A program made the translations under genes and the position numbers. From Azospirillum brasilense (GTDB lineage: Bacteria; Pseudomonadota; Alphaproteobacteria; Azospirillales; Azospirillaceae), in NCBI RefSeq assembly GCF_008365405.1, contig NZ_QOKV01000012.1, forward strand, positions 62,001-126,000: a stretch of DNA of 64,000 nt. Reading direction: 5' to 3'. The notes under the pieces are model-generated. The model was not told where the DNA came from and ran no database searches. It saw only the letters and a list, made by a program, of their open reading frames with translations. This document shows, piece after piece, positions 46,847-55,549 of the stretch (the first letter of the stretch is position 1; every line of letters begins with the position of its first letter).

Positions 46847-47617
46847 TCAGACCAGATCCATCAGCTGGGTCCACAGCTGGTGCCGCTTGGCGACGTATTC
46901 CGGCGTGTCGCGCAGCGCCTCGCCCAGGCTGGCGCGCGGGCGCGGAATGTCGATGGGCACGATCTCGCGGATGCGGCCGGGGCGGGGCGACATGACCACC
47001 ACCCGGTCGGCGAGGCAGACGGCCTCGTCCACGCTGTGGGTGACGAAGAGGATCGTCTTGCCCATGCGTTCGGTCAGGCCGAGCATCTCGTTCTGCAAAA
47101 TCTCGCGGGTCAGCGCGTCGAGCGCGCCGAACGGCTCGTCGAGCAGCATGATCTCCGGCTCGATCGCCAGGGCGCGGGCGATGCCGACGCGCTGCTGCAT
47201 GCCGCCGGACAGCTGGTGCGGGAAGCGGTCGCCGAAGCCCTTCAGCCCGACAGTGGCGAGCACGCGCTCGGTCGTCTCGCCCTGGCGGGCGGCGGGGATG
47301 CCCTTGGCCTCCAGCGCGAAGCCGATGTTCTGGGCGGCGGTCAGCCAGGGCAGCAGGCCGTATTGCTGGAAGACGAAGCCGCGGTCGTGGCCAGGGCCGG
47401 TGACCGGCTTGCCGTCGATGCGGATCTCGCCGCTGGTCGCCGTCTCCAACCCCTGGATGATGCGCAGCAGCGTGGTCTTGCCGCAGCCGCTGGGCCCGAC
47501 GAAGGCGATGAACTCACCCTCCTCCACGTCCAGGTCGACGCCGTCGAGCGCCGTCATCGACGGCCCTCCGGACACCGGGAAACGCTTGGTCAGGTTGCGG
47601 ACGGACAGCTTGGGCAT
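46847..47617 (-). CDS. NitT/TauT-type ABC importer ATPase
   Basis: ATP-binding subunit of 256 residues of the nitrate/sulfonate/taurine family. Walker A GPSGCGKTT (41-49), Q-loop FQQYGLLPW, signature LSGGMQQR, Walker B IMLLDEPFGALDALTR and switch His are all visible. It is the third gene of the unit, after the permease and the binding protein, and is followed by the hydrolase after 35 bases. Confidence 0.94.
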   Translation of the reverse strand: MPKLSVRNLTKRFPVSGGPSMTALDGVDLDVEEGEFIAFVGPSGCGKTTLLRIIQGLETATSGEIRIDGKPVTGPGHDRGFVFQQYGLLPWLTAAQNIGFALEAKGIPAARQGETTERVLATVGLKGFGDRFPHQLSGGMQQRVGIARALAIEPEIMLLDEPFGALDALTREILQNEMLGLTERMGKTILFVTHSVDEAVCLADRVVVMSPRPGRIREIVPIDIPRPRASLGEALRDTPEYVAKRHQLWTQLMDLV

Positions 47618-47675
47618 GGGGCGGCACCGGGTCTTGAAGCGGGACGGCAGGCGGGGCGGGGGCGGAGCGGGGGAG

Positions 47676-47701
47676 GGGGCCGGCGGTGCGCCGCCGGCCC
47701 C
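47676..47701 (-). promoter_or_regulatory. Intercistronic hairpin after the NitT-type binding protein gene
   Basis: GGGGCCGGCGG (47676-47686) and CCGCCGGCCCC (47691-47701) form a perfect 11-bp stem with a 4-base loop, seven bases after the binding-protein stop and before the ATPase gene. It lacks a T tract, so it should stabilise the upstream message or attenuate the downstream genes. Confidence 0.6.
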
Positions 47702-47708
47702 GGCGGGA

Positions 47709-48713
47709 TTACGGCTGCTTGTAGGTGCCGATCTCCGCCAGCACCTCCTGGACGATGCTGGTGTCGAGCACCTTCTCGGCCGGGTGGACGGCCTTCTGCA
47801 GGCCGCCTTCGACGTTCAGCTCCTGCATGTACTTGGCCTGTTCGGCGGTGACGGTGCCGTTCGGGTTCCAGATGCCGCCGACCTTGTAGAACTCGTAGAA
47901 CTCGGCGAGCTGCTCGTCGTTGTAGTCGAAGTGCTTCTTCGCGACGTCCAGCGCGCCCTTCTCGTTGTCGAAGATCCAGCGGGTCGCCTCCAGCTCCGCC
48001 TTGACGAAGCGCTTCAGCACGTCGCGCTTCTTGGCGATGGTCTGGTCGTTCACGTCCCAGGGGGTCATCACGTAGTTGGGCAGCTTCTTGGAGACGACGA
48101 ACAGCACCTTGGCGTTCTTGTCGTGCGCCGCCTTCGGGTCGTAGTTGGAGACGGTCGCGTCGATGGTGCCGGTCAGGATGCCGTTGATGCGCGCCGAGGA
48201 GCCCTTCAGGGAAACCCACTGGACCGACTTGATCTGCTCCTCGCTCATGCCGGCTTGGCGCATCAGGGCGGTGATGACGACGTGCGGCAGCGAGCCGGGG
48301 GAGGAGATGCCGACCTTCTTGCCGGGCAGGTCGGTGACGTCCTTCACGCCCGACGCGGCGTTGGCGTAGAAGGCGTAATGCAGGCCGGTGTGGACGCCGC
48401 CGATGGTCTTCAGCGTGCCGCCCTTGTCGGCCGCCGCCAGCGTCTCCGACATGCCGGCCTGGCTGATGTCCAGCTCCCCGGCGATCAGGGAGCGCACGGG
48501 GATGGAGCTGTCGGCGATGTGCACCAGCTCCACCGTCAGGCCGTTCTTCTCGTAGAAGCCCTGGTCCTGCGCGACGAACTCGACGAGGTTCAGGAACATC
48601 TTGGCCGGCATGCCGATCTTCAGCGCGTCGGCGGCGAGCGCGGCGGTGCTCATCGCCACGGAGATGGCACCCGCCAGCAGGGCGGCCTTCAGCGAACGGG
48701 ACATCATGCTCAT
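47709..48713 (-). CDS. NitT/TauT-type ABC importer binding protein
   Basis: Periplasmic binding protein of 334 residues with a signal peptide (about 1-28, ending ALAA). The mature start DALKIGMPAKMFLNLVEFVAQDQGFYEKNGLTVELV and the GELDISQAGMSE and GKKVGISSPGSLPH segments are typical of SsuA/TauA/ThiY-like proteins. It lies between the permease and ATPase genes. The ligand is unknown; sulfonates, pyrimidines and aromatic or amide compounds are all possible in this family. Confidence 0.93.
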   Translation of the reverse strand: MSMMSRSLKAALLAGAISVAMSTAALAADALKIGMPAKMFLNLVEFVAQDQGFYEKNGLTVELVHIADSSIPVRSLIAGELDISQAGMSETLAAADKGGTLKTIGGVHTGLHYAFYANAASGVKDVTDLPGKKVGISSPGSLPHVVITALMRQAGMSEEQIKSVQWVSLKGSSARINGILTGTIDATVSNYDPKAAHDKNAKVLFVVSKKLPNYVMTPWDVNDQTIAKKRDVLKRFVKAELEATRWIFDNEKGALDVAKKHFDYNDEQLAEFYEFYKVGGIWNPNGTVTAEQAKYMQELNVEGGLQKAVHPAEKVLDTSIVQEVLAEIGTYKQP

Positions 48714-48779
48714 GATCCCTCTTCCTTCCTCAATCCGGTGTGGTGTGGGGCGCGTGTGGTGCGGGGGGAGGCGGGCCGG

Positions 48780-49601
48780 TCAGCGGCGGCGCCAGCGGCC
48801 GAAACGCTCTTCGACCTTTTGAACGAGAACCGTCAGCGCGTTGGCGAGCAGGGCCACCACCAGGACCGGGGCGAAGGCCTTGGCCGTCTCGAACGCGTTG
48901 GTGTAGTTGATGATCAGGCCGCCGAGGCCGGAGATGGAGGTCAGGAACTCCGCCACGATCATCGCGATGATGCCGCGGCCGAGCGCGATGCGCAGGCCGC
49001 TCGCCACGTAGGGCAGGGCGTAGGGAGCGATGATCTGGCGGTAGACCATGAACCGCGAGGCCATGAAGGCCTTGCCGATGTCCAGGTAATGCCGGTCCAC
49101 GTTCTTCACGCCGGTGACCGTGTTGATGATCACCGGGAAGACCGCGAACAGGATGATGATCGTGATCTTCGCCAGGAAGCCGATGCCCACCCACAGCATC
49201 AGGATGGGGATCAGCGCCACCAGCGGCATGGCGTAGAGCGCGTTGATGTAGGGATCGAGGATCACCTCCACCGTGCGGTTCGTGCCCATCGCGAAGCCGA
49301 TCACGATGCCGATGACCGAGGCGATGACGAAGCCCAGGACGAAGGTCGACATGCTGTCGATGGTCGCCGAGAACAGCTCGCCGTTCAGCAGCAGCTCCCA
49401 GGTCGCCACGGCGATGTCGCTGGGCACCGCGACCAGCAGCTTGTTCGCGTCGCGTGCCGCGAATTCCCAGACGGCGAGCAGCAGGACCAGCGTGCCGAAT
49501 TGAAGCAGCCGTTCGCGGCGCCTCTGCCGGTTGGGGTCGGACGCCGCCGCAGGCTCGTCGGCGCTTTTTGAAACGGCGCTCGCTTGTGCACTCCGCTGCA
49601 C
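48780..49601 (-). CDS. NitT/TauT-type ABC importer permease
   Basis: Inner-membrane permease of 273 residues with a charged N-terminal tail and about six helices; the EAA loop is at DIGKAFMASRFMVYRQIIAP. It uses a GTG start at 49601 with AGGAGG upstream. It is the first gene of the importer unit and is divergent from the FadR-type regulator, with a candidate operator between them. Confidence 0.92.
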   Translation of the reverse strand: MQRSAQASAVSKSADEPAAASDPNRQRRRERLLQFGTLVLLLAVWEFAARDANKLLVAVPSDIAVATWELLLNGELFSATIDSMSTFVLGFVIASVIGIVIGFAMGTNRTVEVILDPYINALYAMPLVALIPILMLWVGIGFLAKITIIILFAVFPVIINTVTGVKNVDRHYLDIGKAFMASRFMVYRQIIAPYALPYVASGLRIALGRGIIAMIVAEFLTSISGLGGLIINYTNAFETAKAFAPVLVVALLANALTVLVQKVEERFGRWRRR

Positions 49602-49721
49602 GCCTGCCTCCTGTGTACGAGGTGATGGTATGGTGTGGTGGGTGTGGCGTTCGCCCCTATGGGCCGCCGCTGATACGTATGCTAATCGAACGTGGTAGTG
49701 TGGCGCAAGCAGATCGTCATA

Positions 49722-49732
49722 CTGTCTGACAA
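49722..49732. promoter_or_regulatory. Candidate operator of the FadR-type regulator
   Basis: CTGTCTGACAA contains a TGTC-T-GACA inverted repeat and lies 13 bases before the regulator ATG. Its 4-1-4 symmetry is like FCD-family GntR operators. An ATACGTAT palindrome at 49673-49680 is another candidate in the same 144-base divergent gap. Confidence 0.45.
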
Positions 49733-49745
49733 GAAGAGAAATTTT

Positions 49746-50420
49746 ATGTCAAATTTGCCGCTAAATATTGTCCGCGTCGCCGCTCCCCTGCGCCAGCAGG
49801 TGATCGACCTGTTGCGCGCGGCCATCGCCGACGGGCGCTATTCCCCCGGTGACCGGCTGGTCGAGCGTGAGCTGTGCGAGACGTTGCAGGTCAGCCGCCC
49901 GATCCTGCGGGAGGCCCTGCGCCAGTTGGAGGCGGAGGGGCTGGTCCACAACGTGCCCCAGCGCGGGCTGGAGGTGGTGACGCTGACGGCGGAGGATGTC
50001 CGGCAGATCTATCAGGTGCGCGGGGCGCTGGAGAGTCTCGCCGCGGCGGAGTTCATCGCCCAGGCCAGTCCGGCGCAGTGGGCGATCCTGACCGACGCCA
50101 TGGCGGGTTTCGAGGCGGCGGCGGCGGAAGGCGTGCCGTCGCGCATCCGCACGGCGAAGACCATGTTCTACGACACGCTGATCGCCGGCTGCGGCAACCC
50201 GACGATGGCGCAGATCCTCAAGGCGCTGCACAACCGCATCCAGCTTTTGCGCGGGGTGTCGCTGGCCGAGCCGGGACGGCTGCCCAACACGATCCGCGAG
50301 ATCCGCGAGATCTACGAGGCGATGACCGCCCGCGACACCGTCCGCACGCGCCAGCTCTACGACGAGCACATCGCCAGCGCCGCCCGCGTGACCATGCAGG
50401 CTTTAGCCGCTGGGCGATGA
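49746..50420 (+). CDS. GntR-family (FadR/FCD) transcriptional regulator
   Basis: A 224-residue regulator with an N-terminal winged helix (about 10-75, LCETLQVSRPILREALRQLE recognition segment) and a helical FCD domain (about 85-215). Acidic and His residues expected to bind a metal are partly visible (FYDTLIAGCGNP, YDEHIASA). ATG 49746 (AGAAGAG upstream) is preferred to an ATG at 49692 that would cover the candidate operator. It is divergent from the importer/hydrolase/cyclodeaminase unit and probably controls it. Confidence 0.88.
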   Translation: MSNLPLNIVRVAAPLRQQVIDLLRAAIADGRYSPGDRLVERELCETLQVSRPILREALRQLEAEGLVHNVPQRGLEVVTLTAEDVRQIYQVRGALESLAAAEFIAQASPAQWAILTDAMAGFEAAAAEGVPSRIRTAKTMFYDTLIAGCGNPTMAQILKALHNRIQLLRGVSLAEPGRLPNTIREIREIYEAMTARDTVRTRQLYDEHIASAARVTMQALAAGR

Positions 50421-50440
50421 GGGCTGGGCGATAAGGGCGG

Positions 50441-50617
50441 TCAGGCGCCGCCGATGCCCTCGGTGAAGGTCTCGCCGGTCCTCGGGTCGATGTCCTCGCC
50501 GGTTCCCGGCGTGCCGGGCGCGGCCTCGTCACGGTCGTTCGCCGGCTTCTGGCTGTCGGGATCGTAGCTGCGCGGGGGATGGATGCCGGTGTCGTCCGGC
50601 TTCTTCGGGTCGCTCAT
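50441..50617 (-). CDS. Small acidic hydrophilic protein of unknown function
   Basis: A 58-residue protein rich in Asp, Pro, Lys and Gly without predicted structure: it starts MSDPKKPDDTGIHPP and ends in IDPRTGETFTEGIGG. Proteins of this look are common in alphaproteobacteria, often described only as hypothetical. AGGTGG lies close upstream of ATG 50617. It is convergent with the GntR gene and divergent from the VOC gene. The disordered nature suggests a stress or chaperone-like role, which is speculative. Confidence 0.6.
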   Translation of the reverse strand: MSDPKKPDDTGIHPPRSYDPDSQKPANDRDEAAPGTPGTGEDIDPRTGETFTEGIGGA

Positions 50618-50756
50618 GCGCCACCTCTGCGAAAGGGATTGCAACCCTCCCGTCAACAGGGGCGCCAGCGCATCCTCACGCGTTCCGGTTCGGGCGGCGC
50701 TGCTTTATCCTGTCGCTGCGCTTGCCAGCAAGGCACCGAAGGGGAGGGGACACACC

Positions 50757-51236
50757 ATGACGACCGCCAAGAACACGATCTGCCTCTGGTACGACAAGGA
50801 CGCGGAGGCCGCGGCCCGCTTCTACGCCACGGTCTTTCCCGACAGCGCGGTGGGGGCCGTTCATCGCGCTCCCGGCGACTACCCGTCCGGCAAGGCGGGC
50901 GACGTGCTGACCGTCGAGTTTACCGTCGCTGGCGTTCCCTGCCTCGGCCTCAACGGCGGGCCGACGTTCAAACACAACGAAGCCTTCTCGTTCCAGATCG
51001 CCACCGACGATCAGGAGGAAACCGACCGTTATTGGAACGCCATCGTCGGCAACGGCGGGCAGGAAAGCGCCTGCGGCTGGTGCAAGGACCGCTGGGGCGT
51101 CTCCTGGCAGATCACGCCGCGCGTGCTGACCGAGGCGCTGGCGGCCGGCGGCGATGAAGCCGGGCGCGCCTTCGCGGCGATGATGGGCATGACGAAGATC
51201 GACATCGCCGCGATCGAGGCGGCGCGGCGCGGCTGA
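50757..51236 (+). CDS. VOC-fold protein (PhnB/3-demethylubiquinone methyltransferase-like)
   Basis: A 159-residue protein of the glyoxalase/bleomycin-resistance superfamily, PhnB subgroup. The TICLWYDKDAEAAARFYATVFPDS start, the LGLNGGPTFKHNEAFSF strand-turn and CGWCKDRWGVSWQITP are the family hallmarks. A strong GGGGAGGGG ribosome-binding site precedes ATG 50757. The biochemical role of this subgroup is unclear. It stands alone, convergent with the MFS gene. Confidence 0.88.
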   Translation: MTTAKNTICLWYDKDAEAAARFYATVFPDSAVGAVHRAPGDYPSGKAGDVLTVEFTVAGVPCLGLNGGPTFKHNEAFSFQIATDDQEETDRYWNAIVGNGGQESACGWCKDRWGVSWQITPRVLTEALAAGGDEAGRAFAAMMGMTKIDIAAIEAARRG

Positions 51237-51256
51237 CGATCCCCGGAGGGCCGGGC

Positions 51257-52675
51257 TCAGCGGCCGGGGGCCGGCGCCTCCACGGCCTCCGCCGTGCGGC
51301 GCGCGGGAACGCGCAGCAGGCTGGTCAGGCCGCCCGCCAGGGTGAGGGCGGCGGCCAGGGCGAGGCCGAGGCGCGGCGCCGCGTCCGGGCCGGACAGCAG
51401 CGAGAACAGCACGGTCATGAGCACCGCCCCGGCGGTCTGCCCGACCAGACGCGCGGTGCCCTGCATCCCTCCGGCGGCGCCGCTGCGCGCCTTGGGCACG
51501 GTCAGCAGCATGTTGCGGTTGTTGGGCGTCTGGAACAGCCCGAAGCCGAAACCGCACATCACCATGAAGGCCAGCAGCGGCCGCGCGTCCTGCCCGAGCG
51601 GCCAGACCGCCGCCAGGGCGAGACCGGCGGCGAGGAGCAGACCACCCAGCGCGCACAGCCAGCCCGTCCCCACGCGGTCGGACAGCCGGCCCGCGATGGG
51701 TGCGGCGACGGCGGTCGCCAGCGGCCACGGCACCAGGAACAGCCCCGCCGTGACGATGTCCTGCCCAAGGCCGTGCTGCAGGTAGAAGGGCAGGGCCACG
51801 GCGCCGGCCATCTGGCCGGTGAAGCAGAGGATTGAGGCGACCACCGACAGGCGGAAGGAGCGCACCCGCAGCAGGTCGAGCGGCACCAGCGGGGCCTCGC
51901 GTTCCTTTTCGCGCCGGACCAATCCGGCAAGGCAGAGCACCGCGGCCAGCAGCAGCGCGCCGCCGCGCAGAGGCTGCGACGCGACGGTCTCGGCCCCCAT
52001 CACCAGGGCGGCGAAGAAGCCGGCGTTGAGGGCGACGCTGGCGGGATCGAGGCGGCGCCTGGTGCCGACGACGGCGGGCAGCACGCGGGCGGTCGCCAGA
52101 ACCACGAGGCCGACCGGGATGTTGACCGCGAACAGGAACGGCCAGGGGGCGACGGCGAGGATGCCCGCCCCGATCGTCGGTCCCGCCGCCGAGGCCAGCG
52201 CGATGGCCAGGGCGTTCCAGCCGATGGCGGCGCCGAGCAGCCGCTGCGGATAGACGAAGCGCAGCAGCGCGACGCCCAGCGCCATCACCGCCGCGCCGCC
52301 GAGCCCCTGGACGAAGCGCGCGGCGATCAGCCAGGGCAGCGTCGGCGCCAGGGCGCAGCCGGCGGAGGCTGCGGTGAACAGCAGCACCCCGCCGGCGAAC
52401 ACCTTGCGGTGCCCGAGACTCTCGCCGAGGGCGCCGACGGGCAGGAGCGCGATCACCAGCGCCAATTGGTAGGCGGTGATGATCCAGACGGTGTCGGCGG
52501 GCGGAACCCCGAGGGTGCCGGCGACGGTCGGCAGGGCGATGTTGGCGATGGCGCCGTCGAGCACGACGAGCACGATCGCGGCGATGACGGACGCGCCGGC
52601 CACGGCGCGGCGGGGCATGGGCAGCCCGTCCGGATGTGGGGAATCTGGCGTTCGGGCAACGGTCGAACGGGGCAT
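51257..52675 (-). CDS. MFS transporter, 14-helix drug:H+ antiporter type
   Basis: Efflux-type major facilitator of 472 residues from ATG 52675 (GGAGAG upstream). LDGAIANIALPTVAGTLGV is the EmrB/QacA motif of helix 1, with the conserved GALGESLGHRKVF motif A, and about 14 helices follow. It is divergent from a LysR regulator that probably controls it. Substrate unknown. Confidence 0.9.
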   Translation of the reverse strand: MPRSTVARTPDSPHPDGLPMPRRAVAGASVIAAIVLVVLDGAIANIALPTVAGTLGVPPADTVWIITAYQLALVIALLPVGALGESLGHRKVFAGGVLLFTAASAGCALAPTLPWLIAARFVQGLGGAAVMALGVALLRFVYPQRLLGAAIGWNALAIALASAAGPTIGAGILAVAPWPFLFAVNIPVGLVVLATARVLPAVVGTRRRLDPASVALNAGFFAALVMGAETVASQPLRGGALLLAAVLCLAGLVRREKEREAPLVPLDLLRVRSFRLSVVASILCFTGQMAGAVALPFYLQHGLGQDIVTAGLFLVPWPLATAVAAPIAGRLSDRVGTGWLCALGGLLLAAGLALAAVWPLGQDARPLLAFMVMCGFGFGLFQTPNNRNMLLTVPKARSGAAGGMQGTARLVGQTAGAVLMTVLFSLLSGPDAAPRLGLALAAALTLAGGLTSLLRVPARRTAEAVEAPAPGR

Positions 52676-52740
52676 CGAACTCTCCAACAGTGGTTGGATC
52701 AACTTTGCCCCTCCAATGGCATGGCGGAAGACGCCGCCTG

Positions 52741-52757
52741 TGCAGGATATTCCTGCA
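52741..52757. promoter_or_regulatory. Palindrome between MFS and LysR genes
   Basis: TGCAGGATATTCCTGCA has perfect 7-base arms around TAT and sits 30 bases before the LysR ATG in the 111-base divergent gap. Position and symmetry fit a LysR-type recognition site controlling both genes. Confidence 0.55.
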
Positions 52758-52786
52758 TTGAACGCCATGTGTTAGCCTCGGCACCC

Positions 52787-53692
52787 ATGGCCGATCCCGA
52801 TCTCAACCTGCTCATCGCGCTCGACGCGCTGCTCACGGAGGGCAGCGTCGTCAAGGCGGCGCGGCGGCTCGGCCTCAGCGACTCCGCGATGAGCCGCACC
52901 CTGGCGCGCCTGCGCGCGGTCACCGGGGACCCGCTGCTCGTCCGGGCCGGGCGCGGCCTCGTCCCGACGCCGCGGGCCATCCAGCTGCGGGAGCGGGTGC
53001 CCGCCCTCGCCGAGGAAGTCCGCGCGGTGCTGCGTCCGGCGGAGGCCATCGACATCGCCCGGCTGGAGCGCAGCTTCACCCTGCGCGCCAGCGAGAGCTT
53101 CATCGAGGTCTACGCCGCCCGGCTGGTCGGCCGCGTCGCCGCCGAAGCCCCCGGCGTCCTGCTGCGCTTCGCGCCGCGGGGCAACCGCGACGCGCAGGCG
53201 TTGCGGGACGGGCTGATCGACCTCGACATCGGGGTGCATTCGGAAACCACGCCGGAGCTGAAGGTGCAGAGCCTGCTCCGCGACCGGCTGGTCGCCGCCG
53301 TGCGGGACGGCCATCCGCTGACCCGGCTGGAGGCGGTGACGCCGGAACAGTATGCCGCCTGCGGCCATGTGCTGACCTCGCGGCGCGGGCTGGTGCGGGA
53401 CCGGGTGGACGAGGCGCTGGCCGCCCTCGGCCTTGCGCGCAAGGTGGTGGCCGTGGTGCCGAGCTTCCCGGCGGCCCTGGCGATCGTCCGCGCCTCCGAC
53501 CTGACCGCCCTGGTGTCCGAGCGTCAGGTTGCCGCGGGCGTGGCTGGGGTCCGCACCCTGCCGCTTCCCATCGCCCTGGATGAGGTCGTGGTGACGCAGA
53601 TGTGGCATCCCCGGCAGGACGCCGACCCGGCCCACCGCTGGCTGCGCGGGGTGGTGCTTGCTGCTTGTCGTGAGTCGGCGCGGGCGGCGTGA
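52787..53692 (+). CDS. LysR-family transcriptional regulator
   Basis: A 301-residue regulator. The N-terminal helix-turn-helix (LLIALDALLTEGSVVKAARRLGLSDSAMSRTLARLR, about 7-42) and a periplasmic-binding-protein-like effector domain (about 90-290) are clear. It belongs to the subgroup related to NodD-like and LeuO-like regulators by its DLNLLIALDALL start. It is divergent from the MFS gene across a palindromic site. Confidence 0.9.
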   Translation: MADPDLNLLIALDALLTEGSVVKAARRLGLSDSAMSRTLARLRAVTGDPLLVRAGRGLVPTPRAIQLRERVPALAEEVRAVLRPAEAIDIARLERSFTLRASESFIEVYAARLVGRVAAEAPGVLLRFAPRGNRDAQALRDGLIDLDIGVHSETTPELKVQSLLRDRLVAAVRDGHPLTRLEAVTPEQYAACGHVLTSRRGLVRDRVDEALAALGLARKVVAVVPSFPAALAIVRASDLTALVSERQVAAGVAGVRTLPLPIALDEVVVTQMWHPRQDADPAHRWLRGVVLAACRESARAA

Positions 53693-53932
53693 ACTGTCAA
53701 GGTGTGAGTTGATCGGGGTGGCCGGAGATGACAGTGGTGGGGTGGCTACCGTCCACAAGGGTCGGATGAGACCGTTGATGATCCGTGGATGTCGTTCTTC
53801 CCTCATCGCATGTGGCCGGCGTCGAGCCTTTCCAGGATGGTCGATGGTTGCCTCAGCGCGGCGTACGACGCTTTTCCTTCCTGCGCGCTGTGTTCACAGC
53901 CGCGCATCCCGCCCGGCCCATCGCATCGGATT
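53693..53932. other. Convergent gap without recognisable gene
   Basis: The 240 bases between the LysR stop and the stop of the EmrB-like gene show no convincing gene, terminator or repeat. Base use is less biased than in the genes, and short open frames lack starts and ribosome-binding sites. A decayed insertion is possible but not supported. Confidence 0.4.
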
Positions 53933-55549
53933 TCAGTGGTCACCGCCACCGCCACCGCCACGGAAACGCGCAGCGCGCGCCATCTTGCGGCGAGAGAGGC
54001 CGATCTTGATGCCGACCAGCACGGGAGCGGCGATGACGAAGAGCAGGGCGACGGCGGTGAACGCCGTGTCGAAGGCGATCACCGTGGACTGACCCGTCAC
54101 GGTCCGGCCCAGAAGGCTCGTTGCGACCCGGCTCGCGGTCGCCGTCTCCAGCCCCTTCGCCGTCAGCGTGGCTGCGGTGGTCATCAGCCGCTCGATGAGG
54201 ATGGGGCCTCCCGCGGTGACGTTGGCGCCGAGGACCGCGGCGTTGGCGGGGATGTCATGGTCGATCAGGGTCTGGAGCGCCGCGACTCCCATCAGGCCGC
54301 CAAGCTGGCGACCGGTGTTGAAGAGACCGATTCCAGCCGCCAGACTCCGGCGGTCGAGGGTGCCGAAAGCGATCAGTGTGATCGACAGGAACAGCAAGCC
54401 GAGGCCTAGGCCGCGCAGCAGGATCGCCGCCATCATATCGTCAGCACCGCTCTGGGCGGTCGAGCCGGACAGCATCCACATGGCGCCCGTGATGGTCAGG
54501 ATGCCGAAGGGCACCGTGGCGAACGGAGGGACGCGGCGCACCTGAATCAGAAAGGCGGCCATCAGGAGCGAGCCGGTGAAAAGCGCGCCGCTCGGCAACA
54601 GCAGCAGGCCGGCCTCGGTGGGGGTGAAGGCGAGGACGGACAGGGCGAACGACGGAATCAGGAATGCGCTTCCGAACAGGGCGGCGCCGGCGACGAAGCT
54701 GACGATGAAGGCGAAGGAAAAGGCGTCCGATTCGAACGGGGAGACGTCGAGCAGGCCCTGGCCTTTCATCAACGCCTGTTGGCCGAGAAAGACCAGCAGA
54801 GCGGCTGCGCCGGTCACGGTCAGCCACAGGATGCGGGGCTCCTCGAACCAATCCCACCGGCTGCCCTGGCTGAGGACGCAGGTGACGCAGAAGAGCGTGA
54901 CGGCGATCAGGGCGAAGCCGAGCCCGTCGAAAGGACGGGACGCGGTCGCGGCGGGCATCGGTTTGTCGGCGATCAGCAGAAGCCCCGCGGCCGCCAGGGC
55001 CAGCGGAACGACGCTGAAGAAGATCCAGGTCCAGGATTGGCTGTCGAGCAGCGCCCCCTGAAAGGCCGGGGTGATGGCTGCGGGAGCGACGACAGCCCCC
55101 ATGGCGAACAGGGCTTGCAGGGCAGGCTGGCGGGATCGCGGACAGGCGAGGAACAGCATAGTCTGCCCCCCGACAAGCAGGATGCCGCCGGCGAAGCCCT
55201 GGACGGTGCGAAGGGCGACCAGCAGGTCCAGCCGATCGGTCACGGCGGCCATGCCGCACGCCATGCCCATGGCCAAGGTCGAGCCGACGACCACGCCGCG
55301 CGGAGGGATGCGGGTCATCAGCCAGGGGGCTGCCATGAAGCCGATGAGCTTGAGCGTGGTGTACCCGATGTCCAGCCAGGCGAACTCATCGGGGGTCGCG
55401 TGCGTGGCGCCCATGATGTTGCCACGCCCGAGCGACAGCACGGTGCCGGCGACCGCCTCCGTCAATGTGGCGAGCAGGATGCCGGCGACGAGGAAAACTT
55501 CGGCCGCGGCCCCTTCGTGGCCCGGCGTGGCCGTGGGGGCGGTGGTCAT
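53933..55549 (-). CDS. MFS efflux transporter, EmrB/QacA type
   Basis: Inner-membrane antiporter of 538 residues with about 14 helices, acting with the adjacent membrane-fusion protein. The first helix LLATLTEAVAGTVLSLGRGNIMGA and RTVQGFAGGILLVGG are EmrB-like. The C-terminal tail is an unusual Arg-rich and poly-Gly end (RFRGGGGGGD). ATG 55549 overlaps the stop of the fusion protein gene (ATGA). The pair would export toxic or hydrophobic compounds. Confidence 0.9.
   Translation of the reverse strand: MTTAPTATPGHEGAAAEVFLVAGILLATLTEAVAGTVLSLGRGNIMGATHATPDEFAWLDIGYTTLKLIGFMAAPWLMTRIPPRGVVVGSTLAMGMACGMAAVTDRLDLLVALRTVQGFAGGILLVGGQTMLFLACPRSRQPALQALFAMGAVVAPAAITPAFQGALLDSQSWTWIFFSVVPLALAAAGLLLIADKPMPAATASRPFDGLGFALIAVTLFCVTCVLSQGSRWDWFEEPRILWLTVTGAAALLVFLGQQALMKGQGLLDVSPFESDAFSFAFIVSFVAGAALFGSAFLIPSFALSVLAFTPTEAGLLLLPSGALFTGSLLMAAFLIQVRRVPPFATVPFGILTITGAMWMLSGSTAQSGADDMMAAILLRGLGLGLLFLSITLIAFGTLDRRSLAAGIGLFNTGRQLGGLMGVAALQTLIDHDIPANAAVLGANVTAGGPILIERLMTTAATLTAKGLETATASRVATSLLGRTVTGQSTVIAFDTAFTAVALLFVIAAPVLVGIKIGLSRRKMARAARFRGGGGGGDH

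Noticed and set aside
46887..49571. An 894-codon plus-strand open frame opposite the NitT-type importer
   Set aside because: Shadow of three clear ABC genes; no domains or start signal.
53693..53932. Decayed insertion sequence in the convergent gap
   Set aside because: No terminal inverted repeats, target duplication or transposase motif could be seen.
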